A DNA stretch of 64,000 nt from Sedimentitalea sp039941015 (GCF_039941015.1 NZ_JBDVFI010000052.1), one strand, 5' to 3'. Shown: positions 43,292 to 52,678, counted from the first letter of the stretch. The notes: generated by a model not told the origin, from the letters alone. Numbers and translations: made by a program.

Positions 43292-44185
43292 ATGCAAGCT
43301 CCTCTGCCACCACTCGGTTGGCTGCGCACCTTCGAGGCGGCCGCCCGCAACCTGTCGTTTACCGGTGCCGCGCGCGATCTCAACATGACGCAAAGCGCGG
43401 TCAGTCAGCAGATCAAGTCGCTGGAAGCCTATCTGGGGCGCCCGCTGTTTCATCGTAGGCCCCGTGCGCTGGAGCTGACAGAAAGCGGGTTGACCTATCT
43501 CCCAGTGGTGCGTGATGCGTTTCGGACACTGGTGCGCGGCACTCGGGCCATCACCGGAACCGATCAGGACGTGGTGCAGGTTCAGTCCAACCTGACATTT
43601 GCCGTGCATTGGCTGGCCCCACGGCTCGCCCGGTTTCGCGCGGCGCATCCCGAAGTGCGGCTGAACCTCTCGACCGAACTCTGGGAACCCCGCGCCATGA
43701 CCGAAGGGGTTGATGTCGAAATCCGCTTTTCCCTGCGTCCGGCGGATTCGATCCGCGCAGAGCAGCTGCGCTCTGATCACTACTATCCGGTCTGCGCGCC
43801 GGGCTATCCGGTCACGCTCGCCGATCTGGCGATGCAGCCGCTGTATGATTGTTCAAACCTGTTGTGCAACTGGGCGGCCTGGGCCGAAGATCAGAACCTG
43901 CCGTGGCCTGATCCTCCAGTGACCTACGCCACCACATTCACCCTGTCCCTGTCTGTCGCGCTGGCAGGAGGCGGGCTGGCGCTGGCCCATGACGCAATTG
44001 CCGGAGGGTTGATTCAAACCGGCCACCTCGTTGCGCCGTTTGAACATCGCGCGCCGATGCAAGAGGCCTACTATCTCATATTGTCGCCACAGGCGGAGCA
44101 TTCTCCCGGCACCGTTGCCTTTGCCTCGTGGCTCAGGACCGAGATGGCCGCCGATCAGAGTGGTCTGCTTGGCACCCACGCATAG
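43292..44185 (+). CDS. LysR-family transcriptional regulator (GcvA-like)
   Basis: A 297-residue LysR regulator. The N-terminal winged helix is LGWLRTFEAAARNLSFTGAARDLNMTQSAVSQQIKSLEAYLGRPLF; the co-inducer domain of type PBP2 spans about 95-290. The N-terminus PPLGWLRTFEAAAR and the shape of the effector domain are GcvA-like. It is divergent from the aldolase-dehydrogenase-synthetase-hydratase genes and probably controls them. Its 3' end overlaps the convergent VOC gene by 31 bp. Confidence 0.9.
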   Translation: MQAPLPPLGWLRTFEAAARNLSFTGAARDLNMTQSAVSQQIKSLEAYLGRPLFHRRPRALELTESGLTYLPVVRDAFRTLVRGTRAITGTDQDVVQVQSNLTFAVHWLAPRLARFRAAHPEVRLNLSTELWEPRAMTEGVDVEIRFSLRPADSIRAEQLRSDHYYPVCAPGYPVTLADLAMQPLYDCSNLLCNWAAWAEDQNLPWPDPPVTYATTFTLSLSVALAGGGLALAHDAIAGGLIQTGHLVAPFEHRAPMQEAYYLILSPQAEHSPGTVAFASWLRTEMAADQSGLLGTHA

Positions 44186-44574
44186 CCGTTGTCGCAAAGA
44201 ATATAGGCCTCGCGCAGCCCATGCGGTTTATCTGTGGGGGCTTGCAGAACCACATGTCCGGTCTTTTCTGCACGTTCGGCGGCCTGGTCCGGGTCGGTTG
44301 CATACAACCGTATCTCGACCCCGGCACCTCGCGGTGGGTTCTCGGGCAAGAGGCCAAGCAGCGGGTTCGCGTGATAGGTGCCATCGCTGTGCAGCTGAAA
44401 CACTTGCGAGCCATAGGTGACGATGGCAAAATCTGCGCTGACCTGATGGGATTGCATGTCAAACACGGTATTCAGGAATTGGCATTGCGCCACGACATCA
44501 CGCACCAAAATGTTCAGCCCGATCCCCGTCAGGCTCTGCCCGAAATCCTCGGCTGATACGTTTTCATAATCCAT
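44155..44574 (-). CDS. VOC-superfamily (glyoxalase-like) protein
   Basis: A 139-residue protein of the vicinal oxygen chelate fold. GLNILVRDVVAQCQFLNTVFDM starts the first beta-alpha-beta-beta-beta unit, and ADFAIVTYGSQVFQLHSDGTY and VEIRLYATDPDQAAERAEKTGHVVLQAPTDKPHGLREAYILCDNGYAWVPS follow. This form often binds metal or a small ligand, but no function can be assigned. ATG 44574 is chosen by family length; the frame opens 12 codons upstream. Overlaps the LysR gene end. Confidence 0.75.
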   Translation of the reverse strand: MDYENVSAEDFGQSLTGIGLNILVRDVVAQCQFLNTVFDMQSHQVSADFAIVTYGSQVFQLHSDGTYHANPLLGLLPENPPRGAGVEIRLYATDPDQAAERAEKTGHVVLQAPTDKPHGLREAYILCDNGYAWVPSRPL

Positions 44575-44676
44575 GCGGTCCAGCCTTTCGCAATTTCTGC
44601 CGTCTGGCAAGCGGGCGAGTGCCTGTTACGCAAGCTCAGGGGTTGCGCCCACCATGGCAATCAGGACAATTGCGCC

Positions 44677-46479
44677 ATGACAGAGACCACATTTCCTACA
44701 TGGCCCGATGTTGCCCCTGACCTGATCGCCGTTGCCGCTGGCCGCGCGCATGCTGATACGGTTATCCGCGGCGGTATTTGGGTCAATGTGCACAGCCGCG
44801 AGACCTTGCCAAACCATGACATCGCGATTGTACGCGGTCGCATCGCCTATGTCGGGCCGGATGCGTCCTATTGTACGGGCCCCGATACGCAGGTGATCGA
44901 GGCCGAAGGGCGTTACATGATCCCGGGGCTCTGCGATGCCCATATGCATATCGAGAGCGGCATGCTGACCCCGGCAGAATTTTCCCGCGCGGTCATTCCC
45001 CACGGCACCACCAGCATGTTCACCGACCCGCATGAGATCGCCAACGTGCTGGGACTGGCCGGTGTGCGGATGATGCATGACGAGGCGCTGATGCAGCCCG
45101 TCAACATTTTTACCCAAATGCCGTCCTGCGCGCCCTCGGCGCCGGGTCTGGAAACCACAGGCCACGAGATTTCGCCAGAGGATGTTGCCGAGGCGATGAA
45201 CTGGCCCGGCATCATCGGGCTGGGCGAGATGATGAACTTTCCCGGCGTTGCCAATGCTGACCCCAAGATGCTGGCCGAGATCGCCGCGACACAACGTGTG
45301 GGCAAGACCGTTGGCGGGCACTATGCCTCGCCCGATCTGGGGCCTGATTTCGCCGCCTATGTCGCGGGTGGCCCGGCGGATGATCACGAAGGCACCTGCG
45401 AAGCCGATGCGATTGCCCGTGTGCGGCAGGGGATGCGGTCGATGATGCGGCTGGGCAGCGCGTGGTACGATGTAGAGAGCCAGATCACCGCGATCACGGA
45501 AAAAGGTCTCGACCCGCGCAATTTCATCCTGTGCACCGACGACTGCCATTCGGGGACGCTGGTGAACGAAGGCCACATGAACCGGGTGGTGCGTCACGCC
45601 ATTGCCTGCGGGTGTGATCCGCTGATCGCCTTGCAAATGGCGACGCTGAATACGGCAACCCATTTCGGGCTTGAGCGTGAGATCGGATCAATCACTCCGG
45701 GCCGTCGCGCCGATGTTGTTCTGACGACGGATTTGGCCACACTGCCCATCGACCTTGTGATCGCGCGCGGCCAGATTGTCGCGCGGGATGGCGAGTGCCT
45801 GGTCGACTGTCCGCATTATGATTGGCCGGGTGCGGCGCGCAATACGGTGCATCTGGGTCACGCCCTGACTGACACGGATTTCGAGATCGCAGCCCCCGAA
45901 GGTGCCAATCTCGCCCGCGCGAACGTGATCGGCGTCGTCGAAAACCAGGCCCCGACCAAGGCGCTGCAGGTCGATCTGCCGGTGCGTGACGGGCTGGTCG
46001 AGGGCGAAGGCGAGGTCTGTCAGATCGCATTGGTCGAACGCCATCGCGCCACTGGTGGCGTCGTGAACGGGTTTGTTTCTGGCTTTGGCTATGGCGGGCG
46101 TATGGCAATGGCGTCGACAGTCGCGCACGACAGCCACCACATGATCGTTGTCGGAACCGATCGGGACCAGATGGCGCTTGCCGCCAACCGGCTGGCCGAG
46201 GTCGGCGGCGGCATCACGGTGTTTCGCAATGATGCGGAACTGGCCCTCGTCAAGCTCTCTATCGCCGGTCTGATGTCCGACAGCCCCGCGCAACAGGTGG
46301 CGCAGGATGCCGAACGCATGATGCAGGCGATGCGCGACTGTGGTTGTGATCTGAATAATGCCTACATGCAGCATTCGTTGCTGGCTTTGGTGGTGATACC
46401 CGAGTTGCGTATTTCGGATTTGGGTCTGGTCGACGTTCGTAAATTTGAGAAGATAGACGTTTTAGAGACACCGACATGA
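44677..46479 (+). CDS. ade: Adenine deaminase
   Basis: A 600-residue metal-dependent amidohydrolase deaminating adenine to hypoxanthine. The metal-binding PGLCDAHMHIESGMLTPAEF, HGTTSMFTDPHEIANVLG, LGEMMNFPGV, and the CTDDCHSGTLVNEGHM stretch are characteristic, followed by the C-terminal Ade domain (NGFVSGFGYGGRMAMASTVAHDSHHMIVVGTD). Full length. Its stop codon overlaps the amn start (ATGA). Together the two enzymes turn AMP into adenine and then hypoxanthine, a purine salvage route. Confidence 0.95.
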   Translation: MTETTFPTWPDVAPDLIAVAAGRAHADTVIRGGIWVNVHSRETLPNHDIAIVRGRIAYVGPDASYCTGPDTQVIEAEGRYMIPGLCDAHMHIESGMLTPAEFSRAVIPHGTTSMFTDPHEIANVLGLAGVRMMHDEALMQPVNIFTQMPSCAPSAPGLETTGHEISPEDVAEAMNWPGIIGLGEMMNFPGVANADPKMLAEIAATQRVGKTVGGHYASPDLGPDFAAYVAGGPADDHEGTCEADAIARVRQGMRSMMRLGSAWYDVESQITAITEKGLDPRNFILCTDDCHSGTLVNEGHMNRVVRHAIACGCDPLIALQMATLNTATHFGLEREIGSITPGRRADVVLTTDLATLPIDLVIARGQIVARDGECLVDCPHYDWPGAARNTVHLGHALTDTDFEIAAPEGANLARANVIGVVENQAPTKALQVDLPVRDGLVEGEGEVCQIALVERHRATGGVVNGFVSGFGYGGRMAMASTVAHDSHHMIVVGTDRDQMALAANRLAEVGGGITVFRNDAELALVKLSIAGLMSDSPAQQVAQDAERMMQAMRDCGCDLNNAYMQHSLLALVVIPELRISDLGLVDVRKFEKIDVLETPT

Positions 46480-47939
46480 ACGAAACCCAAAGTCCCGACC
46501 CCCTCGCCCCGCAAGACTTTACCGATGCCAAAGAGGCCGTGGCGCGGCTGTGCGCTTTATACACGCAGGCGACCGAATTTCTGACCCAGCGGTTCCGCGA
46601 GGCGATGCAGAATGGCGCACCGGATCACCGCATCCGCGCCTTTTATCCTGAGGTTCGGATCACCACATCCAGCTATGCGCAGGTCGATACAAGGCTCAGT
46701 TTCGGCCATATCGCTGCGCCCGGCACTTATGCGACGACGATAACGCGACCGGATTTGTTCAGCCATTATCTCATCCAACAGATCGGTCTGTTGATCCGCA
46801 ATCACAACCTGCCAGTTACGATCGGCGTGTCCGACACACCAATCCCGGTTCACTTTGCAGTGGCTCAGGACCCCAACCTGACGGTCCCGCAGCAAGGCGC
46901 GGCGGACTTCATCCTGCGCGATGTCTTTGATGTGCCTGATCTTGCGACCACCAATGACGACATCGTCAACGGCACCCATATCGCGCCAAACGGCACCGGA
47001 CCCCTGTCGCTCTTTACGGCGCAGCGCATCGATTACTCGCTGGCCCGCCTGTCGCACTATACCGCGACAAATCCAGAGCATTTCCAGAACCATGTTCTGT
47101 TCACCAACTATCAGATTTACGTGTCCGAGTTTGAGGCTTATGCCCGCACGCAACTCGCGGATCCGGAAAGCGGGTATTGCAGCTTTGTCTCGACCCACAA
47201 CATAGAGATCACCACGCCGGATGCCCCGATCGAGCAGCCGTTGAAGTTGCCGCAGATGCCGACGTATCACCTGAAACGGTCCGATGGGTCAGGCATAACG
47301 CTGGTCAATATCGGTGTTGGTCCGTCCAATGCGAAAACCGCTACCGACCATATCGCGGTGTTGCGGCCGCATGCTTGGCTCATGGTTGGCCATTGCGCCG
47401 GATTGCGCAACAGTCAGGCACTTGGTGATTTCGTGCTGGCCCATGCTTATCTGCGCGAAGATCACGTGCTGGATGACGACCTGCCTGTGTGGACGCCGAT
47501 CCCCGCGCTTGCGGAAATTCAGATCGCGCTGGAACAGGCGGTTGCCGACGTCACGGAACTCGACGGGTTCGACCTCAAGCGGATCATGCGTACAGGTACG
47601 GTTGCGACCATCGACAACCGGAACTGGGAACTGCGCGATCAATCGGGTCCGGTCCAGCGTCTCAGCCAGAGCAGGTCAATCGCGCTGGATATGGAAAGCG
47701 CGACCATTGCGGCGAACGGATATCGGTTCCGGGTGCCCTATGGCACGCTCTTGTGTGTGTCCGACAAGCCCCTGCATGGCGAACTGAAGCTGCCCGGCAT
47801 GGCGTCAGATTTCTATAATACACAGGTTTCACGCCATCTGAGCATCGGAATCCGCGCGATGGAATCCTTGCGAAACATGCCGCTTGAGCGGTTGCACAGC
47901 AGGAAATTGCGGTCCTTTGACGAGACTGCCTTCCTCTGA
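46476..47939 (+). CDS. amn: AMP nucleosidase
   Basis: A 487-residue enzyme hydrolysing AMP to adenine and ribose 5-phosphate. The N-terminal AMP nucleosidase-specific domain (about 15-170) includes FYPEVRITTSSYAQVDTRLSFGH; the C-terminal phosphorylase/nucleosidase domain holds INIGVGPSNAKTATDH (as LVNIGVGPSNAKT) and WLMVGHCAGLRNSQALGDFVLAHAY, and ends with LDMESATIAANGYRFRVPYGT. Overlaps ade by 4 nt, so both are made together and act in sequence. Confidence 0.95.
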   Translation: MNETQSPDPLAPQDFTDAKEAVARLCALYTQATEFLTQRFREAMQNGAPDHRIRAFYPEVRITTSSYAQVDTRLSFGHIAAPGTYATTITRPDLFSHYLIQQIGLLIRNHNLPVTIGVSDTPIPVHFAVAQDPNLTVPQQGAADFILRDVFDVPDLATTNDDIVNGTHIAPNGTGPLSLFTAQRIDYSLARLSHYTATNPEHFQNHVLFTNYQIYVSEFEAYARTQLADPESGYCSFVSTHNIEITTPDAPIEQPLKLPQMPTYHLKRSDGSGITLVNIGVGPSNAKTATDHIAVLRPHAWLMVGHCAGLRNSQALGDFVLAHAYLREDHVLDDDLPVWTPIPALAEIQIALEQAVADVTELDGFDLKRIMRTGTVATIDNRNWELRDQSGPVQRLSQSRSIALDMESATIAANGYRFRVPYGTLLCVSDKPLHGELKLPGMASDFYNTQVSRHLSIGIRAMESLRNMPLERLHSRKLRSFDETAFL

Positions 47940-48082
47940 CCCCACAAAATCGGCCTAAAACAGCTAAAAACAGCACATTTGGGCTTGCCAGCACCCACTA
48001 TTCGTTGTGTTCATACACCATATACCGTTAAACAAACGGCATGAGGCCCAAGAGTTCGGGCAGACGAAGGAGAGCAAGAACA

Positions 48083-48370
48083 ATGTCAAAACCAATGACC
48101 AAAACACAACTCGTCGCCGCACTGGCCGAGGATATGGACACAGACAAGAAATCCGCTGGCGCTGCACTGGACGCAATCACCGGTCTGATCACCCGCGAAG
48201 TGTCGGGCGGTGGTGCCGTGACTCTGCCGGGCGTTGGCAAAATCTATTGCCGCGAACGCCCCGAGCGCATGGTTCGCAACCCTGCGACCGGCGAGCAGTT
48301 CAAGAAAGAGGCGGACAAGGTCGTCAAGATGACCATCGCCAAGGCGCTCAAGGACAGCGTGAACGGCTGA
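48083..48370 (+). CDS. hup: HU-family DNA-binding protein
   Basis: A 95-residue histone-like protein. MTKTQLVAALAEDMDTDKKSAGAALDAITGLI forms the dimerisation helices, LPGVGKIYCRERPERMVRNPATGEQF the beta arm that inserts its proline into the minor groove, and KVVKMTIAKALKDSVNG the final helix. It bends and compacts DNA. AAGGAG lies 9 bp before the ATG at 48083; the frame is open a little further upstream. Followed by a strong terminator. A CCGTT/AACGG hairpin (48025-48039) sits in its leader. Confidence 0.93.
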   Translation: MSKPMTKTQLVAALAEDMDTDKKSAGAALDAITGLITREVSGGGAVTLPGVGKIYCRERPERMVRNPATGEQFKKEADKVVKMTIAKALKDSVNG

Positions 48371-48394
48371 TCTTGCGCCACACTGAATAATGCG

Positions 48395-48422
48395 AAAGGG
48401 TCGCCCCGAGGCGGCCCTTTTT
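48395..48422 (+). terminator. Rho-independent terminator after the HU gene
   Basis: GGGTCGCC (48398-48405) pairs with GGCGGCCC (48410-48417) with one G-U pair and a 4-nt loop, followed by TTTTT. Confidence 0.9.
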
Positions 48423-48450
48423 CGTTGGTCGCGGCTGGGAGGGGCGCACA

Positions 48451-48813
48451 ATGGCACAGGCGACTGGAATCGGCGGTGTGTTTCTGCGGGCGGGCGATGC
48501 AGAGGCGCTGTCCTCGTGGTACCGGACCCATCTGGGCATTGATCTCTCACAAGGTGCCTGGATGCAATCGGCGGGCCCGACCGTCTTTGCTCCGTTCCCG
48601 CGCGACTCGACCTATTTCGAACAGGACAGACAGGTCATGCTGAATTTCAGGGTCGATGACCTTGACGGGCTGATTGCTCAGCTTGTTGCCGCCGACATCG
48701 CCGTTGAAACCCGGGCTGAATGGGATTCGGAAATTGGCCGCTTTGCCCGCATTCATGATCCCGAGGGCAACCCGATTGAGCTGTGGGAACCGGCCGGGCC
48801 GGCGGTAGGCTAA
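48451..48813 (+). CDS. VOC-family (glyoxalase/bleomycin-resistance-like) protein
   Basis: A 120-residue single-domain VOC protein. GIGGVFLRAGDAEALSSWYRTHLGIDL starts it; VMLNFRVDDLDGLIAQLVAADIAVE and the HDPEGNPIELWEPAG metal-ligand end follow, with the terminal glutamate characteristic of the fold. Probably a glyoxalase-like detoxification enzyme of unknown substrate. A strong GGGAGGGG precedes the ATG, and the DMT transporter gene starts 3 nt after its stop. Confidence 0.85.
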   Translation: MAQATGIGGVFLRAGDAEALSSWYRTHLGIDLSQGAWMQSAGPTVFAPFPRDSTYFEQDRQVMLNFRVDDLDGLIAQLVAADIAVETRAEWDSEIGRFARIHDPEGNPIELWEPAGPAVG

Positions 48814-48815
48814 AG

Positions 48816-49700
48816 ATGGATTTCCGTTCTGTCCTGATGGGCCTTGCCTTTGCGTTCATGTGGTCTTCAGCCTTTACGTCCGCGCGGATCATCGTCGCAG
48901 ATGCGTCGCCTCTGTTTTCTCTGGCAATGCGGTTTCTGTTGTCGGGCCTCATCGGGATCGCGATCGCCCGGATGATGGGTCAGCCGTTTCGTCTAACGCC
49001 CAAGCAATGGTACGCTACGATCCTGTTTGGAGTGTGTCAGAACGCGCTCTATCTCGGCCTCAACTTTGTTGCGATGCAGACCATTCAGGCCAGCGTCGCG
49101 GCGATCATCGCCTCGGCCATGCCGCTGCTTCTGGCGATTGCCAGTTGGCTGTTGTTGGGTGAGAAGATGCGGCCACTGGGCATTTTTGGCCTGTTCGCCG
49201 GGATCGCTGGCGTCGCGTTGATCATGGGGTCCCGCATCACGGCTGGCATCGATCTATATGGCCTGATGTTATGCGCGATTGGCGTCCTCGCGCTGACCTT
49301 TGCAACGCTCTCGGTACGTGGTGCCACATCCGGTGGCAATTTCATGATGGTCGTCGGGTTGCAGATGCTGGTTGGGGCGGTCTGCCTGCTCGCGGCTTCG
49401 CTGGCGTTTGAAACCATTCACGTCAACCTGACGACACCGCTGATTTTTGCGTTCTTTTACGCCACGCTGATTCCGGGGCTTGCCGCCACGCTGATATGGT
49501 TCATGCTGCTTGATCGGATTGGCCCGGTGCGCGCGGCGACCTTTCACTTTCTCAACCCGGTTTTTGGTGTGGCGATTGCGGCGTTCCTGTTGGGCGAAAC
49601 GCTTGGCCCGCTGGACCTTGTTGGTGTTTTGATTGTGACGCTGGCGATTTTCGCGGTGCAGATATCCAGACAACCACCACGCCGCCCGCCAGCAAGCTGA
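48816..49700 (+). CDS. EamA/DMT-family transporter
   Basis: A 294-residue inner-membrane protein with ten hydrophobic segments in two EamA repeats (first: LAFAFMWSSAFTSARIIVADASPLFSLAMRFLL; second: FFYATLIPGLAATLIWFMLLDRIGPVRAATFHFLNPVFGVAIAAFLLGE). Substrate unknown. ATG 48816 is 3 nt after the VOC gene; the frame's upstream part overlaps that gene. The two form a small operon. Convergent with pncA. Confidence 0.87.
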   Translation: MDFRSVLMGLAFAFMWSSAFTSARIIVADASPLFSLAMRFLLSGLIGIAIARMMGQPFRLTPKQWYATILFGVCQNALYLGLNFVAMQTIQASVAAIIASAMPLLLAIASWLLLGEKMRPLGIFGLFAGIAGVALIMGSRITAGIDLYGLMLCAIGVLALTFATLSVRGATSGGNFMMVVGLQMLVGAVCLLAASLAFETIHVNLTTPLIFAFFYATLIPGLAATLIWFMLLDRIGPVRAATFHFLNPVFGVAIAAFLLGETLGPLDLVGVLIVTLAIFAVQISRQPPRRPPAS

Positions 49701-49704
49701 CGGA

Positions 49705-50301
49705 TCAGCCGAGCTTTACGCCGGCGCCCGCCATGCCGTTCATTGCAGCGGCGAGCGAACCGTTCAGGTCAATGGCACGGCAGAGGTCACGGTCGAGCGT
49801 CACCGAAAAACCCAGCTTTGCCGCATCCACCGCCGAGAAGTTGACGCAGAAGTCGGTGGCGAGGCCAACCATGGTCAGATCGGTAATGCCGCGCGTGCGC
49901 AGATAGCCCTCAAGCCCGGTTGGCGTGGTCTTGTCGTTCTCAAAGAACGCGGAATAGCTGTCGATCGCGGGGTTGTATCCCTTTCGAATGATCATGTCGG
50001 CGCGGTCTGTGTTCAAATCCTCATGAAAATCTGCGCCCGAGGTGCCCTGGATGCAATGGTCGGGCCACAGCACCTGTGTGCCATAGGGCATTTCAACCGT
50101 CTCGTATGGCGCTTTGCCCGGATGAGATGAGGCGAACGACGAATGCCCCGCCGGATGCCAGTCTTGCGTCAGGATCACGGTGGGGAAATCGACCATCAAC
50201 CGATTGATGCCGCCCACGATCTGGTCGCCGCCGGGTACGGCCAGCGCGCCACCGGGGCAGAAATCATATTGCACGTCGATCACGATAAGAGCGCGGGTCA
50301 T
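49705..50301 (-). CDS. pncA: Nicotinamidase
   Basis: A 198-residue cysteine hydrolase of the isochorismatase fold converting nicotinamide to nicotinate for NAD salvage. The catalytic triad is D9 (VIDVQYDFCPGG), K107 and C152 (GLATDFCVNFSAVDA); metal ligands are D47, H49 (TQDWHPAGH) and H82 (PDHCIQGT). AAGGAG lies upstream of the ATG at 50301. Divergent from trhO with 99 bp between them. Confidence 0.95.
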   Translation of the reverse strand: MTRALIVIDVQYDFCPGGALAVPGGDQIVGGINRLMVDFPTVILTQDWHPAGHSSFASSHPGKAPYETVEMPYGTQVLWPDHCIQGTSGADFHEDLNTDRADMIIRKGYNPAIDSYSAFFENDKTTPTGLEGYLRTRGITDLTMVGLATDFCVNFSAVDAAKLGFSVTLDRDLCRAIDLNGSLAAAMNGMAGAGVKLG

Positions 50302-50400
50302 ATCTGTCTCCTTGGTCCTGTGCTTATGGGTAAGCGGGCGGTTGGGCCGCGTCAATGCAGGCCCTTGCGCCACAGGCCCCGCAGGGCTAATTGGCGGCGC

Positions 50401-51303
50401 ATGTATACCATCGCCGCCCTTTACCACTTTACCCGGTTCGCCGACCCCGCCGCGCTGAAACCCGCGTTGCTGGAGCTATGTCAGTCGCAGGATGTGACCG
50501 GGACGTTGCTGCTCGCCGCTGAGGGAATCAACGGCACGATTGCCGGGCCGCGCGGGGGGATCGACGCAGTGCTGGCGCATATCCGGTCTCTGCCGGGTTG
50601 CAGCGATCTGGAGTGGAAGGAATCCACAAGTTCCGAGCCGCCGTTTGGTCGGATGAAGGTCCGCCTGAAGAAAGAGATCGTGACCATGGGCCAGCCGGAT
50701 GTCGATCCGCAGGCGCGTGTGGGCCACTATGTCGATCCAAAGGGGTGGAACGATCTTATACAGAGCCCCGATGTTGCGGTTATCGACACGCGGAACGATT
50801 ACGAGGTCGCGATCGGAACCTTTGACGGCGCGGTCGATCCACAGACCAAATCCTTTGGTGAATTTCCCGAATGGTGGCAGCAGAACAAGCACAGGTTTCA
50901 CAACAAGCGGATCGCAATGTTCTGTACCGGCGGTATTCGTTGCGAGAAGTCGACCAACTATTTGTTGGGGCAGGGTGTAGAGGATGTGTACCACCTGAAA
51001 GGCGGTATCCTGAAATACCTTGAAGAGGTGCCGGCGGATGACAGCGCCTGGAACGGTGATTGCTTTGTATTTGACAATCGCGTCAGCGTTGGCCACGGAC
51101 TAAAGGAAGGACCGCACGAGCTGTGCCATGGGTGCCGCCGCCCGATCCTCCCCGAAGACATGACGCGGCCGGAATACGAAGCGGGCGTGTCGTGCCATCA
51201 TTGCGTCAACGAAACGTCAGAGGCCGACAAGGGTCGGTTTCGCGAACGTCAGAAACAGATGCGTCTGGCACGCGAGCGGGGCGAGGTGAAATCGTCTCGC
51301 TGA
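50401..51303 (+). CDS. trhO: tRNA uridine-34 hydroxylase TrhO (rhodanese-family YceA)
   Basis: A 300-residue protein. The N-terminal acylphosphatase-like part shows EGINGTIAGPRGGIDAVLAHIR, and GRMKVRLKKEIVTMG follows. The rhodanese domain has VIDTRNDYEVAIGTFDGAVDP and active-site cysteine in MFCTGGIRCEKST. The cysteine-rich C-terminus contains CHGCRRPILPEDM and CHHC. TrhO makes 5-hydroxyuridine at tRNA position 34 in an oxygen-dependent way. Start at ATG 50401. Confidence 0.92.
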   Translation: MYTIAALYHFTRFADPAALKPALLELCQSQDVTGTLLLAAEGINGTIAGPRGGIDAVLAHIRSLPGCSDLEWKESTSSEPPFGRMKVRLKKEIVTMGQPDVDPQARVGHYVDPKGWNDLIQSPDVAVIDTRNDYEVAIGTFDGAVDPQTKSFGEFPEWWQQNKHRFHNKRIAMFCTGGIRCEKSTNYLLGQGVEDVYHLKGGILKYLEEVPADDSAWNGDCFVFDNRVSVGHGLKEGPHELCHGCRRPILPEDMTRPEYEAGVSCHHCVNETSEADKGRFRERQKQMRLARERGEVKSSR

Positions 51304-51311
51304 GGCCATCC

Positions 51312-51328
51312 GCCTGATCGGATCAGGC
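51312..51328. terminator. 17-bp palindrome between convergent trhO and the MFS gene
   Basis: GCCTGATCGGATCAGGC is perfectly self-complementary around a central base and overlaps the MFS stop codon. With such a short loop it can pair only partly, but its place in the 19-bp convergent gap suggests a shared end-of-transcript signal. Confidence 0.3.
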
Positions 51329-52543
51329 TGTCACCGCGCGCGGCGCGCGAGGGCGGGTGCGAAGCAACAACATCACCATGATCGCGATATTCAGACCATT
51401 CCAGACGATGCCGTTCGCAAAGGCGATCTGGTAACTGCCAGTGATGTCGTAAAGCCAGCCTGACATCCAGCCGCCCAACGCCATCCCGAGAATTGTCATC
51501 ATCAGCACGAATCCAACCCGCGCGCCCGCCTCCTTGGCGGGCATGTATTCGCGTACGACCAAGGCATAGCTGGGTACGATGCCGCCCTGGGCGAGGCCAA
51601 ACACGGCGCTGACGATGTAGAGTGACACCATCCCGTCGTAAGGCAGATATAGAAACAGCGCGAGGCATTGCAGGATCGAGCCGACCAACAGGGTCATCAC
51701 TCCGCCCAACCTGTCTGCGACCACGCCTGAGATGACCCGGCTGACCACTCCACCCAAGAGCATCAGAGACAGCATTTCAGCCCCGACCGCGGGGCCATAC
51801 CCAAGACCGACGCAATAGGCGACGATATGAACCTGTGGCATCGACATTGCCACACAACAAGCGATGCCCGCAAATCCAAGGATGTATTGCAGCGTGCGGG
51901 GGCTGAACCCGGCGCTGCGCGCGCGCAAGGCCGATGCCGCTTCGGCGGCAGTGTGGGCCTCGTCAGGGAGCCGGCGACGCAAGAGCAGCGACAGTGGAAT
52001 CAAGGCCACCAGCGTTACGATGGCCAAGGTCATGTAGGCCTGCCGCCAACCACCGTCGGCGAGCATATCCGCGAGCAGCGTCGGCCAGATTGCGCCAGAC
52101 AGGTAATTGCCGCTGGCCGCCAGCGCCACGGCAATGCCGCGCCGTTTGAGGAACCAATGCGAAATGTCGGCGATCAGTGGGCCAAATCCAACGGCGGTGC
52201 CAAGCCCGAGCACCAGATGTGCCAGTGAAATGGTGAACATGGTCGGCGCAATCACCGCCAGCCCGTAGCCGACGGCAATGCCAAAGGCCGCCCCGATCAG
52301 CGCAAAGGTTACGCCAAACCGGTCAACCACGCGCCCGATCAACAGATTGCCCACCGCAAAGCCGATCATCGTCAGCGTATAGGGCAACGACGCCTCGGCT
52401 CGACCCGCGCCAAATTCGGTTTCAATCGCTGGCAGCACAACCACGACGGCCCACATGCCCGCGTTGGCCACCATGCCGATCAACAACGTGATGCCCAGCC
52501 GAAGCCACGAATAGGTGCTGTCATGGATTGAAGTGGTGCTCAT
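51323..52543 (-). CDS. Major facilitator superfamily transporter
   Basis: A 406-residue inner-membrane transporter with 12 apparent membrane segments. Between segments 2 and 3 lies GNLLIGRVVDRFGVTFALIG, the MFS motif A equivalent; HWFLKRRGIAVALAASGN between segments 4 and 5 is typical of the oxalate/monocarboxylate branch (NNP-like, OFA family). Second-half RVISGVVADRLGG repeats motif A. Substrate unknown, perhaps a carboxylate. ATG 52543 is favoured over a frame opening ten codons earlier. Divergent from an SDR gene. Confidence 0.87.
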   Translation of the reverse strand: MSTTSIHDSTYSWLRLGITLLIGMVANAGMWAVVVVLPAIETEFGAGRAEASLPYTLTMIGFAVGNLLIGRVVDRFGVTFALIGAAFGIAVGYGLAVIAPTMFTISLAHLVLGLGTAVGFGPLIADISHWFLKRRGIAVALAASGNYLSGAIWPTLLADMLADGGWRQAYMTLAIVTLVALIPLSLLLRRRLPDEAHTAAEAASALRARSAGFSPRTLQYILGFAGIACCVAMSMPQVHIVAYCVGLGYGPAVGAEMLSLMLLGGVVSRVISGVVADRLGGVMTLLVGSILQCLALFLYLPYDGMVSLYIVSAVFGLAQGGIVPSYALVVREYMPAKEAGARVGFVLMMTILGMALGGWMSGWLYDITGSYQIAFANGIVWNGLNIAIMVMLLLRTRPRAPRAVTA

Positions 52544-52678
52544 GAGGCGCACGCTAGGCTCGGTCGTGAACAAAGCAAAGACCTATAATCATGCGCGGTT
52601 CAAATTCGCACCTTGCGGTGCGCCGGGGAAGCAATGCAAAACGGCATCCGCCGGCATATACATTCAGGAGACTCCCGC

